Assembly (NCBI RefSeq): GCF_002892795.1
Contig: NZ_PJMC01000012.1
Location: 103,236-167,235 of the forward strand
Direction of reading: 5' to 3'
Length of the DNA: 64,000 nt
From: Arthrobacter sp. AFG20
GTDB taxonomy: Bacteria > Actinomycetota > Actinomycetes > Actinomycetales > Micrococcaceae
Part shown: piece after piece, positions 18,253-26,800 of the stretch
How the letters are laid out: each line of letters begins with the position of its first letter
Position numbering within the stretch: position 1 is the stretch's first letter
The notes under the pieces: model-generated
Database searches by the model: none
Seen by the model: the letters and a program-made list of their open reading frames with translations, nothing else
Told to the model about the DNA's origin: nothing
Made by a program: the position numbers and the translations under genes

Positions 18253-18307
18253 GGTGCTCCAACACTATCCCGCCCGGAGTGTCCCGCGGATTCGATACCC
18301 TTGTCTG

Positions 18308-19588
18308 GTGATCGACGTAAAAGACCTCAGCGAAAATCCGGACAAGTTCCGCGCCAGCCAGCGCGCCCGCGGTGCGGACGAAACCCTGGTGGACGCGATC
18401 ATCGACGCAGATGCCGCGCGCCGCACAGCGCTGATCAGCTTCGAGAACCTCCGCGCCGAACAGAACGTGTTCGGCAAGAAGGTAGCTCAGGCCAAGGGCG
18501 AGGAAAAGCAGGCGCTGCTCGCCGAGGTCCGCGAACTTGCGGGCGCGGTGAAGGCTGCCTCGGCCGAGGCCGACGCAGCGCAGGCCAAGCAGGAAGAACT
18601 GCTGCGCACCATCCCCAACCTCATTGAAGGCGGCGTGCCGGCCGGTGGCGAGGATGACTACGTTGTGGTCAAGACTGTGGGCACGCCGCGCGAATTCCCT
18701 GACTTCGAGCCCCGCGACCACCTCGAAATCGGCGAGCTGATCGGCGCGATCGACATGGAGCGCGGCGCGAAGGTCTCCGGGGCACGCTTCTACTTCCTCC
18801 GCGGCGTGGGTGCCCGGCTGGAAATGGCCTTGCTGCAGATGGCCATGGAACAGGCCATCGAGGCCGGTTTCATCCCCATGATCACCCCCACGCTCGTCCG
18901 CCCCGAGACCATGCAGGGCACCGGATTCGACGTAAAGCACGACGCCGAGATCTACCGTCTCGCCGAGGACGACCTTTACTTGGTGGGCACCTCCGAGGTG
19001 CCCCTCGCCGGGTACCACGCGGACGAGATCCTGGACCTCTCCGCCGGCCCCATCCGCTTCGCCGGCCAAAGCTCCTGCTACCGCCGCGAGGCCGGCTCGC
19101 ACGGCAAGGACACCCGCGGGATCATCCGCGTCCACCAGTTCAACAAGGTGGAGATGTTCATCTACACCACGGCGGAAGACGCCGCGGCCGAACATGAGCG
19201 CCTGCTGGCCTGGGAAGAGCAGATGCTGGCCAAGTGCGAGCTGCCCTACCGTGTGATCGACACTGCCGCCGGCGACCTCGGCATGTCTGCAGCCCGCAAG
19301 TTCGACTGCGAAGCCTGGGTCCCCACCCAGGGCGCGTACCGCGAGCTGACCTCCACGTCCAACTGCACCACATTCCAGGCGCGTCGCCTCAACATCCGCG
19401 AGCGTGTGTTCACCGAGGACGGCAGCCCCAAGGGCACCCGTGCTGTGGCCACGCTCAACGGCACGCTGGCAACCACGCGCTGGATCGTGGCCCTCCTGGA
19501 GCACCACCAGAACGCCGACGGCTCGGTCAACGTGCCCGCGGCCCTGCAGAAGTACCTCGGCGGCCTCGAGGTTCTCCCCGTTCTTTAG
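18308..19588 (+). CDS. serS: Serine-tRNA ligase
   Basis: Class II synthetase of 426 residues that charges tRNA-Ser (and tRNA-Sec where present). The N-terminal coiled-coil arm is at about 30-105. Motif 2 includes [21 protein letters not shown] and motif 3 [21 protein letters not shown] at 18308 is chosen because homology starts there with [11 protein letters not shown]. No ribosome binding site precedes it; a -10-like GATACC lies only 9 bases upstream, so the transcript may be leaderless. Confidence 0.95.
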   Translation: MIDVKDLSENPDKFRASQRARGADETLVDAIIDADAARRTALISFENLRAEQNVFGKKVAQAKGEEKQALLAEVRELAGAVKAASAEADAAQAKQEELLRTIPNLIEGGVPAGGEDDYVVVKTVGTPREFPDFEPRDHLEIGELIGAIDMERGAKVSGARFYFLRGVGARLEMALLQMAMEQAIEAGFIPMITPTLVRPETMQGTGFDVKHDAEIYRLAEDDLYLVGTSEVPLAGYHADEILDLSAGPIRFAGQSSCYRREAGSHGKDTRGIIRVHQFNKVEMFIYTTAEDAAAEHERLLAWEEQMLAKCELPYRVIDTAAGDLGMSAARKFDCEAWVPTQGAYRELTSTSNCTTFQARRLNIRERVFTEDGSPKGTRAVATLNGTLATTRWIVALLEHHQNADGSVNVPAALQKYLGGLEVLPVL

Positions 19589-19710
19589 GAACCGGTTCGC
19601 CAAGCGGAACTCCGCCTGGCGGCGCTTGAGGGGAGTATTTACCCGCCGTTCACGCGTTGCTGTGCGCTGCGTCCTAGCTGGTGTCAGGGGTGTCTGCTCT
19701 ACTAGGAAGC

Positions 19711-20556
19711 ATGACTACATTGAGTGAATTCTCAGCCGCCGGCACCGAAGACCGGCGAGAAGCACAACAGAAACTCATGATCGCCCTGGACGTGGACGGC
19801 ACCCTCGTAGACCACGACGGCCATATGTCCGCTCCGGTCCGCGACGCCGCACAGGCTGTGGTGGCGGCAGGGCACGAGGTACTGATCGCCACCGGACGTT
19901 CGCTCAACGCGACGCTGCCCATCATCGAACAGATCGGCCTGGACCGCGGTTACGCCGTATGCTGCAACGGTGGCGTGACTCTGCGCCTGGATCCCGGGTT
20001 GCCCAACGGCTACGACATCATCCACAAGGCCACGTTCGATCCCGGCCCGGCGCTCCGTGCCCTCCGCAAGCGCCTGCCGGCAGCGAAGTATGCGCTGGAG
20101 GACGAAGACGGGAACTTCCTCTCCACCGAGCGCTTCCAGGACGCGAGCTTCGGTGTCGAGGCCATCGGCGTTGACTTCCAGACCATGCTCGAGGCCACGG
20201 CCGTCCGCGTCGTCGTCTTCAGCGCGGAGAACACGCCCGAGGAGTTCAACGAAGCCATCGAACACATCGGCCTTGCCGGCGTGACCTATTCCGTCGGCTG
20301 GACTGCGTGGCTGGATATCGCCGCGGCCGGCGTCACCAAGGCCAGCGCACTGGAGAACCTCCGCAGCCGCCTCGGCGTTGATCCGGCCGCCACGGTTGCC
20401 ATCGGCGACGGCCGCAACGACATCGAGATGCTCACTTGGGCGGCCCGGGGGGTGGCCATGGGACAGGCTCCGGAGGAAGTGGTAGCCGCCGCGGACGAGG
20501 TCACCAAGTCGGTATACGACGACGGGGCCGCCCACGTGCTGCGCGGCCTTTTGTAA
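19711..20556 (+). CDS. HAD family hydrolase (Cof-type phosphatase)
   Basis: Haloacid dehalogenase-superfamily phosphatase of the Cof/YidA group, 281 residues. Motif I is DVDGTLVD (nucleophile plus acid Asp), motif II ATGRS, motif III Lys in VTKASAL, and motif IV GDGRNDIEML. A C2-type cap sits between II and III. Such enzymes dephosphorylate sugar phosphates or cofactors with broad specificity, so the substrate is not assigned. ATG at 19711 follows AGGAAGC. It lies 122 bases after serS, with a GC-rich inverted repeat between them. Confidence 0.85.
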   Translation: MTTLSEFSAAGTEDRREAQQKLMIALDVDGTLVDHDGHMSAPVRDAAQAVVAAGHEVLIATGRSLNATLPIIEQIGLDRGYAVCCNGGVTLRLDPGLPNGYDIIHKATFDPGPALRALRKRLPAAKYALEDEDGNFLSTERFQDASFGVEAIGVDFQTMLEATAVRVVVFSAENTPEEFNEAIEHIGLAGVTYSVGWTAWLDIAAAGVTKASALENLRSRLGVDPAATVAIGDGRNDIEMLTWAARGVAMGQAPEEVVAAADEVTKSVYDDGAAHVLRGLL

Positions 20557-20584
20557 GGGGCGGCGCTAGTTGTAACAGGCGGCT

Positions 20585-21193
20585 CTAGCGCACGTCGAGG
20601 ATCATCGAGAGGAGCCTGGCCGCTGCCGGCCGGGCTGCGTGCTCCTCGTTCCACTGCGACCTCGCCACTGCCTTGCTGACAGCCTGGGAGGTAATGCCGA
20701 GCTCGGCGGCCACGGTCTTCTGCTGGCCGCGCACCCCCGGGGTCATCAGGTCAAGCACGCGCCACTCGGCCTCGCTCCTGTCCCGGACGATGTGGCCCAG
20801 CAGGCGGAGCACCGACTCGGATTCGGCCGCGACCTCCGTCAGGGGGCCCTCCACAGCCACAGGGATGCGCTCTTTGCTGTTGCGGAGGCGGTCCACCGCA
20901 CGGCGGGCGTAGATGAGGCCGTGCCCGCTGGCGTCCTTGATCTGGTTCGGCAGTGGCTCGTTTACCGGGCCCGCGCCGATCCCCACGTACCAACTCCCGC
21001 AGCGGAGCGCGATCAGGGCGGCATCCACCGCCTGGTGCGGGCAATCGACGATGCCCTGCACCTCGTCCTCCACGGAGCGGTCAAAGTCCAGTCGCGCCGG
21101 GATATGCCTTAGGTCCTTGAGGAGATGCGGGACCCGGTCGCCGTCGCGCCGGCTGTCTGTTTGATTGATAGTCAGCGTGAACATGGTGGACAT
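20585..21193 (-). CDS. SatD-like protein with C-terminal helix-turn-helix
   Basis: A 202-residue protein. The N-terminal part follows the SatD-family pattern: a short strand (MFTLTINQTDSRR), DEVQG in place of GDEfQG, WYVGIGAGPVN, and a later YARRAVDRLR. The C-terminal 60 residues contain GQQKTVAAELGITSQAVSKAV, a clear helix-turn-helix. SatD proteins are poorly understood and have been linked to acid tolerance and secretion in streptococci. A DNA-binding role is inferred. No strong ribosome site is seen; ATG at 21184 is an alternative start. Confidence 0.6.
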   Translation of the reverse strand: MSTMFTLTINQTDSRRDGDRVPHLLKDLRHIPARLDFDRSVEDEVQGIVDCPHQAVDAALIALRCGSWYVGIGAGPVNEPLPNQIKDASGHGLIYARRAVDRLRNSKERIPVAVEGPLTEVAAESESVLRLLGHIVRDRSEAEWRVLDLMTPGVRGQQKTVAAELGITSQAVSKAVARSQWNEEHAARPAAARLLSMILDVR

Positions 21194-21323
21194 CAGACTA
21201 CCGGGTGCCCACGCCGAGGCAAGCTGGGAGCTGACGGGACGTTACGGATCTCACGGCGGGCACGAAACATGGGTGGCCGCGGAGGGCGAACGGACACTTC
21301 AGCTCCACCACACTGTTAACAAC

Positions 21324-21368
21324 GACGGCGGCCGGTGCCGTTCGTAGGGAACGGTACCGACCGCCGTC
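21324..21368 (-). terminator. Terminator of ppa
   Basis: A 20-bp stem with two mismatches (gacggcggccggtgccgttc with gaacggtaccgaccgccgtc) and a 5-base loop, placed 13 bases beyond the ppa stop. On the minus strand it is followed by GTTGTTAA. Confidence 0.72.
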
Positions 21369-21380
21369 GGAAGTTATTCG

Positions 21381-21869
21381 CTAGTGTGCTGCGGGCACGT
21401 AACGCTTGATGGAAGCCTCAAGTTCGGCTTCGGCAGCGGCGCGGTCGGCCCAGCCCTCGGCCTTGACCCACTTGCCGGGCTCCAGGTCCTTGTAGCGGGT
21501 GAAGAAGTGCTCGATTTCCTTGATCAGGAATTCGTTGACATCGCTGACTTCCTGGATGTGGTCGAACCGCGGGTCGGCCGGAACGCAGAGGACCTTGGCA
21601 TCCCCGCCGCCGTCGTCGGTCATGTTGAAGACGCCGATCGGACGGGCTTCGACGATGACGCCCGGGTGCAGATCGAAGTCCTGCAGGAGCACCAGTGCGT
21701 CCAGCGGGTCGCCGTCTTCGCCGAGGGTGTTCTCGAAGAAGCCATAGTGGGTGGGGTACTGCATGGAAGTGAAGAGGACACGGTCGAGACGGACTCGGCC
21801 GGTCTCGTGGTCGACTTCGTACTTGACGCGCGATCCCTTGGGGATCTCGATGGTCACGTCATGCTTCAT
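21381..21869 (-). CDS. ppa: Inorganic pyrophosphatase
   Basis: Family I soluble pyrophosphatase of 162 residues that hydrolyses PPi and pulls biosynthetic reactions forward. The N-terminus [15 protein letters not shown], the substrate-binding [13 protein letters not shown] and the metal-binding [11 protein letters not shown] are all intact. ATG at 21869 is chosen because AGGAG precedes it by 6 bases. It is monocistronic, with a clear terminator. Confidence 0.96.
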   Translation of the reverse strand: MKHDVTIEIPKGSRVKYEVDHETGRVRLDRVLFTSMQYPTHYGFFENTLGEDGDPLDALVLLQDFDLHPGVIVEARPIGVFNMTDDGGGDAKVLCVPADPRFDHIQEVSDVNEFLIKEIEHFFTRYKDLEPGKWVKAEGWADRAAAEAELEASIKRYVPAAH

Positions 21870-22023
21870 GGAATGCTCCTCGGCGATTGCTTGGTGTTCG
21901 CGGCACACGCGATGATCAACCAAAAATGGACTGCCGGTGCCGCCGACTACTATTGAGGATATAGCGAAAGGCCCAGGTTTCAGGAACTAATGGGGTAATT
22001 TCAGGACTTTGAGGACCAGCAGC

Positions 22024-23529
22024 ATGAGCGGCACCAGGGGCACGGCGAGCGGCCGTGGCAGGCTTTCCACAGTGGTCCGGAGTTGGCCCACCTTCCTGGT
22101 CACGGTACTCCTCCTGGTGCTGGCCCTTCCCGCCGGGCTGCTCATTTCGCCCGCGTTGACCGGCCCGGCCGGTTCCACGGCCCAGCCTGCCCAGACCCCC
22201 GCCTGGCAGCTGGTCCCGGAACGCCTGTCCGTGCCGCAGGGCATCGATCCGCTCAGCAACGCGGCGCGGGTGCCGGTTCCCGCCGGCGTGGCGGCCCGGC
22301 TGGATCCCGTCCTCAAGACCGACGGCGGCGGCTCGTTCACGGCCGTGGTCCAGGACGCCGCCACCGGCAAGGTCCTCTATGACCGGGACGGCGCCGCCAA
22401 CAGGATCCCGGCCTCCAACATGAAGCTCCTCACCGCCGTGGCCGCTTTGCGGGGGATCGGCCCCGAGGAACGGTTCAGCACCAAGGTGGTCGCCGAACCG
22501 GCTGCGGCGGCAACACCGGGTGCTGCTGCCGCCGCAAGGTCCGTGGTGCTGGTGGGCGGCGGCGACGTCCTGCTCGGCGCCGGCGAATCCGCCGAGGACA
22601 AAGTCCTGGGCCACGCCGGGCTTGCCACGCTGGCCAAGCAGACAGTGGAGTCACTCCGGAAAAGCGGCTTTAAGGGTCAGGTCCAGGTGCTTGTGGATGA
22701 TTCCCTTTTCACGGGTCCGGCGCTGAACCCCTCCTGGAACCCGGATGACGTTGCCGCCGGCGAGACAGCCCCGCTGTTCCCGCTGGCCCTGAACTCGGCA
22801 CGGTTTGATCCTGCAGACACCACGGCACCGCGGCCCCAGGATTCAGCCATCGCTGCGGGGGAGGCGTTCGCCGCCGGCCTCAAAGCGGCCAGTGCGGCCG
22901 CGGGCCTCACGGTGGCACCCGCCGTCGTACGTCTTGACGGGAAGCCGACGGCGGACGCCAAAGTCCTCGCCGCGGTGCAGTCCGCGACGGTCAGCCAGCA
23001 GGTGGACCTCATGCTCCAGACCTCTGACAACTACCTCGCCGAAACCCTGGGCCGCATGATTGCGGTGGCGGGCGGCCAGCCGGCGACCAACGAGTCGGCC
23101 AGGGCCGCCGTGCTGGGGCAGCTCGCCGGCCTGGGCATTCCCACGGATGGGATGGTTGCCGCGGATGTTTCCGGCCTGGCCCTGGCCAACCAGGTGTCCG
23201 CCCGCCAGTTCTCGGAAGTGGTGCGCGCCATCACCAACGGCAAGGACACCCGGCTCAGGGCCGCGCTGGCGGGGTTCCCGGTGGCGGGGCTGACGGGCAC
23301 GCTCGGCGACAGATATATCGACGAGTCCACGGCCGAAGGCGCCGGCCTGGTGCGGGCCAAAACGGGAACCCTTAACACCGTCATCGCCCTGAGCGGGTAC
23401 GTGGTGGACGCCGACGGCCGGCTCCTGGTGTTCTCCTTCATCGGCAACGGCCTGACGCCGGGAGCCGAGGGCAACAAACCGGCACTGGACACGGCGGCCA
23501 CGGCGCTGGCAGGCTGCGGCTGCCGCTAG
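22024..23529 (+). CDS. dacB: D-alanyl-D-alanine carboxypeptidase/endopeptidase (PBP4, S13 family)
   Basis: Peptidoglycan-trimming serine peptidase of 501 residues. An N-terminal hydrophobic segment (about 24-44, FLVTVLLLVLALPAGLLIS) exports or anchors it. The penicillin-binding motifs are Ser131-x-x-Lys134 (ASNMK), Ser334-Asp335-Asn336 (SDN) and Lys446-Thr447-Gly448 (KTG). The large insertion between the first two motifs is typical of class C PBP4. ATG at 22024 is used; TTG at 22009 is an alternative. It is divergent from ppa. Confidence 0.93.
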   Translation: MSGTRGTASGRGRLSTVVRSWPTFLVTVLLLVLALPAGLLISPALTGPAGSTAQPAQTPAWQLVPERLSVPQGIDPLSNAARVPVPAGVAARLDPVLKTDGGGSFTAVVQDAATGKVLYDRDGAANRIPASNMKLLTAVAALRGIGPEERFSTKVVAEPAAAATPGAAAAARSVVLVGGGDVLLGAGESAEDKVLGHAGLATLAKQTVESLRKSGFKGQVQVLVDDSLFTGPALNPSWNPDDVAAGETAPLFPLALNSARFDPADTTAPRPQDSAIAAGEAFAAGLKAASAAAGLTVAPAVVRLDGKPTADAKVLAAVQSATVSQQVDLMLQTSDNYLAETLGRMIAVAGGQPATNESARAAVLGQLAGLGIPTDGMVAADVSGLALANQVSARQFSEVVRAITNGKDTRLRAALAGFPVAGLTGTLGDRYIDESTAEGAGLVRAKTGTLNTVIALSGYVVDADGRLLVFSFIGNGLTPGAEGNKPALDTAATALAGCGCR

Positions 23530-23600
23530 GGCTGCCTCCGGCTTCCGGGTCAGCCCCGTGCCGGTTCGCCGGTCAGCGAACTTAAGGCGCGCTGACGGGC

Positions 23601-24740
23601 GTGTATGTTCTGATGGACCGTATGGAGTCCACTGCAAGCCAGTCATCCGCCCCTGCCCAGGCCCTCATCAACTGGGACATTGCCGCGTCCGCCGCAGCAC
23701 GGCTGGCTCCGCCGGGTCCGTCGCTGACTGCCGCCGAGATCGGGGACGCCGTCTCCCAGCTGCGCGAGCTGGCGGATGCCTCCGTTCCGCACGTTCACCA
23801 GATCACCGGGCTGGAGGCTGCGCGCGACCTCCGTGACTCATCAGTCCTGGTGGTGGACCGTGCCTCCTGGGCGAAGGCCAACACGCAGAGCTTCGCGGTG
23901 ATGCTGAAGCCCGCCATCGAAAAGATGCTGGAGAGCCGCCGCGGCACCATCAGCCCAGGAGCCGCCACCGTCAGCGGCGCCATCACCGGCAGCCAACTGG
24001 GCGCTGTGCTGGCATTCCTCTCCAGCAAGGTCCTGGGCCAATACGATCCTTTCGCCGCCCTCGCCGAAGGATCACAGGCGCCGTCGGGCGGCCGCCTGCT
24101 GCTCGTCGCGCCCAACATCGTCGCCGTCGAGCGGGAGCTCAATGTGAATCCCGCGGACTTCCGGCTCTGGGTGTGCCTGCACGAGCAGACCCACAGGGTG
24201 CAGTTCGCCGCGGCACCCTGGCTCCGGCACCACATGCTGAACGAGATCGACAATCTCAGCGGGCACCTGCTGGGCAACATGGACTCCCTGATGGAACGTG
24301 CTTCAGCAGCCGCACGCTCGCTCAAGGACCGTGCCGGCTCGGGTGCCACTCCGGGCCGCGGCGCCATCCTTGATCTCCTGCAGGACCCCGAGGAGAAGGC
24401 CTCGCTGTCCCACCTCACGGCGGTCATGAGCCTGCTCGAAGGCCACGCCAACGTGGTGATGGACGCCGTGGACGCCAGCATCGTCCCGTCCGTGAAGACC
24501 ATCCGGCAGCGGTTCAACGCCCGCGGCAAGGACAGGGGCATCGTCGAGAAGTTCATCCGCAGCCTGCTGGGACTCGACGCCAAGATGAAGCAGTACAGCG
24601 ACGGCGCCAAATTTGTCCGGGCTGTGGTGGACGTGGCCGGGATGGACGGCTTCAACCGGGTCTGGGAGGCTCCAGCGAACCTGCCCACCGAAGAGGAAAT
24701 CCACAACGCCCGGATTTGGCTCGACAGGATGGGTTTCTAG
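23601..24740 (+). CDS. Zinc-dependent metalloprotease (DUF2342 / F420-associated family)
   Basis: A 379-residue actinobacterial protein of the zincin-like DUF2342 family. HEQTH at residues 194-198 is the HExxH zinc site, inside CLHEQTHRVQFAAAPWLRHHM. A second conserved block near residue 278 reads LLEGHANVVMDAVD, where Glu and His may complete the site. The family was annotated as associated with coenzyme F420 biosynthesis, but its substrate is unknown. GTG 23601, ATG 23613 and ATG 23622 are all possible starts. It is followed after 6 bases by tilS, an arrangement common in actinobacteria. Confidence 0.82.
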   Translation: MYVLMDRMESTASQSSAPAQALINWDIAASAAARLAPPGPSLTAAEIGDAVSQLRELADASVPHVHQITGLEAARDLRDSSVLVVDRASWAKANTQSFAVMLKPAIEKMLESRRGTISPGAATVSGAITGSQLGAVLAFLSSKVLGQYDPFAALAEGSQAPSGGRLLLVAPNIVAVERELNVNPADFRLWVCLHEQTHRVQFAAAPWLRHHMLNEIDNLSGHLLGNMDSLMERASAAARSLKDRAGSGATPGRGAILDLLQDPEEKASLSHLTAVMSLLEGHANVVMDAVDASIVPSVKTIRQRFNARGKDRGIVEKFIRSLLGLDAKMKQYSDGAKFVRAVVDVAGMDGFNRVWEAPANLPTEEEIHNARIWLDRMGF

Positions 24741-24746
24741 ATTTTC

Positions 24747-25889
24747 GTGCAGCACGTCCCCAACACTTCAGACGGCCCGGTTCCCAGCGGCCGGCGGCGG
24801 CCGGGCCGGCTGGCTCCGGTTCTCGGCACGGCACGGAAAATGCTGCAGGCTGCCTTGGCCGAAGCGGGGTACCCGGAACGGGTCCTGGTTGCCTGCAGCG
24901 GGGGCCCCGACTCCCTGGCCCTGGCCGCTGTGGCCGCCTACTTCGCCCGGCGCGGCCACGTGGATGGCCGGCCGGTTGCCGTGGGCGCGGTGGTGGTGGA
25001 CCACCAGCTGCAGGCCGGTTCCTCCGGCGTTGCCGCGAGAACCGCCGAGACCCTGCGGGAGCTCGGCCTGGATCCGGTGCAGATCCGCACGGTCGATGTC
25101 GCCTCGACCGGTTTCGGACCGGAGGCCGCAGCCCGGGATGCCCGCCACGCCGCACTCGACGCGGCGGCGGGGGAGTGGGGAGCCGGCGCCGTCCTGCTGG
25201 GGCACACGCTCGACGACCAGGCGGAACAGGTGCTGCTGGGCCTGGCGCGCGGCTCGGGGACACGGTCCCTGGCCGGAATGCGGCCCGCGCGGGGGAAGCT
25301 GCTCCGGCCGTTCCTTGGCCTGCGCAGGGCAGACACCCTGGAAATTTGCCGTGCCGAGGAGCTGGACGCTTGGCATGACCCCAGCAACGCCGATCCCGCC
25401 TTCGCCCGCTCGCGGACCAGGGTGGAGGTCATGCCGGTGCTGGAGGAAAAACTCGGCCCGGGAGTGGCAGAATCCCTGGCGCGCACGGCTGCCATCCTGC
25501 AGCTGGATGCCGACTACCTGGAAGACGTGGCCAACAGCACTTACACCTCGCTCGTTGAGCACGACGGCCCGGACGCCAGCCTCCCGGAGGCTGCCCTGAC
25601 TGAACTGGCCCCGGCCATCAGGTTCCGGGTGATCGCGAAGGCGGCTGCCGGCGTCGGCGGTCAACAGCCCAGTTATCAGCGCCTTTTGGCGGCGGAAGCA
25701 CTGCTGCGGCGGAAGGGCTCGGCCGGTCCGGTGGAACTGCCCGGCGGGGTCAGCGTATACCGTCTTTCGCTTGCCGAGCTGCAGGACCGGGAGGGTGCCC
25801 AGGGGAATGGCGGGGCCGAAGGCGTTCCCCGCGAGGCCGCCCGCTGTGGGAAGCTTGTATTCCGGCTTCATAAACCGTCCCGCAAATAG
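24747..25889 (+). CDS. tilS: tRNA(Ile)-lysidine synthase
   Basis: Modifies C34 of tRNA-Ile(CAU) to lysidine so that it reads AUA. The PP-loop SGGPDS is at residues 51-56. The HTLDDQAEQVLLGLARGSGTRSLAGM motif and RPFLGLRRADTLEICR follow. The C-terminal domain (about 255-380) is present but diverged. GTG at 24747 is the start. It sits between the metalloprotease and hpt, the conserved actinobacterial order. Confidence 0.93.
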   Translation: MQHVPNTSDGPVPSGRRRPGRLAPVLGTARKMLQAALAEAGYPERVLVACSGGPDSLALAAVAAYFARRGHVDGRPVAVGAVVVDHQLQAGSSGVAARTAETLRELGLDPVQIRTVDVASTGFGPEAAARDARHAALDAAAGEWGAGAVLLGHTLDDQAEQVLLGLARGSGTRSLAGMRPARGKLLRPFLGLRRADTLEICRAEELDAWHDPSNADPAFARSRTRVEVMPVLEEKLGPGVAESLARTAAILQLDADYLEDVANSTYTSLVEHDGPDASLPEAALTELAPAIRFRVIAKAAAGVGGQQPSYQRLLAAEALLRRKGSAGPVELPGGVSVYRLSLAELQDREGAQGNGGAEGVPREAARCGKLVFRLHKPSRK

Positions 25890-25918
25890 TCGCACCCGCA
25901 TCTACACAGGAGCAATTG

Positions 25919-26470
25919 GTGGATTCATCCGACGTCCAGGCAGACCTCAAGCACGTTCTCTACACCAAGGAACAGATCCAGCAACGCATCACTGAACTCG
26001 CGGCGCAGATCGACAAGGACTACGAAGGCCGTGAAATCCTCATCGTGGGCGTGCTCAAGGGTGCGGTCATGGTCATGGCTGACCTAGCGCGTGCACTGCA
26101 CAGCCACATCTCCATGGACTGGATGGCAGTCTCCTCCTACGGTTCCGGCACCCAGTCCTCGGGCGTGGTGCGAATCCTCAAGGACCTCGACACGGACCTG
26201 ATGGGCAAGGACGTGCTCATCGTCGAGGACATCATCGACTCCGGCCTCACCCTGTCCTGGCTGAAGACCAACCTCGAATCCCGCGGCACCGCATCGGTGG
26301 AAATCTGCACCGCGTTCCGCAAGCCGACCGCCGCCAAGGTGGAAATCGACGTCAAGTACGTCGGCTACGACATCCCCAACGAGTTCGTGGTGGGCTACGG
26401 CCTGGACTACGCCGAGAAGTACCGCAACCTGGACTTCGTGGGCACCCTCGCCCCGCACGTCTACGAGTAA
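25919..26470 (+). CDS. hpt: Hypoxanthine phosphoribosyltransferase
   Basis: Purine salvage enzyme of 183 residues that converts hypoxanthine (and often guanine) plus PRPP to IMP or GMP. The PRPP loop is VLIVEDIIDSGLTL; ILIVGVLKGAVMVMADLAR and the C-terminal DYAEKYRNLDFVGTL are typical. GTG at 25919 is preferred over TTG at 25916 because AGGAG then sits 6 bases upstream. It lies 29 bases after tilS and is probably co-transcribed. Confidence 0.95.
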   Translation: MDSSDVQADLKHVLYTKEQIQQRITELAAQIDKDYEGREILIVGVLKGAVMVMADLARALHSHISMDWMAVSSYGSGTQSSGVVRILKDLDTDLMGKDVLIVEDIIDSGLTLSWLKTNLESRGTASVEICTAFRKPTAAKVEIDVKYVGYDIPNEFVVGYGLDYAEKYRNLDFVGTLAPHVYE

Positions 26471-26512
26471 ACGCCTCCGCCGAACAGCATTCCTGCACCG
26501 CTTCCGCCGGCC

Positions 26513-26555
26513 GCGCCGCCCTCGAGCCCTGACAACACGGGTTCGACGGCGGCGC
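26513..26555 (+). terminator. Hairpin downstream of hpt
   Basis: Arms of 17 bases (gcgccgccctcgagccc and gggttcgacggcggcgc) pair with two mismatches around a 9-base loop, 43 bases after the hpt stop. There is no T-run, so it is a candidate terminator only. Confidence 0.45.
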
Positions 26556-26590
26556 TGCCGCTTAAGACATGTGCCGCTTGAACAGGCACG

Positions 26591-26645
26591 GCGCGAACGG
26601 ACACTTGAGGCCCTCGGGGAAGGGGCCGCAAGTGTCCGTTCGCGC
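26591..26645. repeat. Long palindromic intergenic element
   Basis: A perfect 17-base inverted repeat (gcgcgaacggacacttg and its complement) with further inner pairing of ggccc and gggcc. The motif gcgaacggacactt recurs once more at 21286-21299. It has no T-run and follows another hairpin, so it looks like an interspersed element rather than a simple terminator. Confidence 0.65.
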
Positions 26646-26800
26646 TCCCGACCAGCCACTACGCCCAGAGGGAACTTTTGTATTACACCGTGCGTGAATT
26701 ACTCCTGACGGTGTATAGCTAGAAGCGACGCAGCACCACACGCGCGCAGTCCTCGCGCCGTGCAGCACTACCAGGAGGGACGGGGCCAGCCCCCGAACAG

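Larger units (their letters stand above)
26471..26800 (+). other. 330-base hpt-ftsH intergenic region
   Basis: No gene is supported. It contains a GC-rich hairpin after hpt, a long palindrome, and then an AT-rich stretch (ttttgtattacaccgtgcgtgaattactcctgacgg is cut here to its idea) near 26675-26720 that probably includes the ftsH promoter. A purine-rich ccaggaggga lies about 20 bases before the ftsH ATG. Confidence 0.6.
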
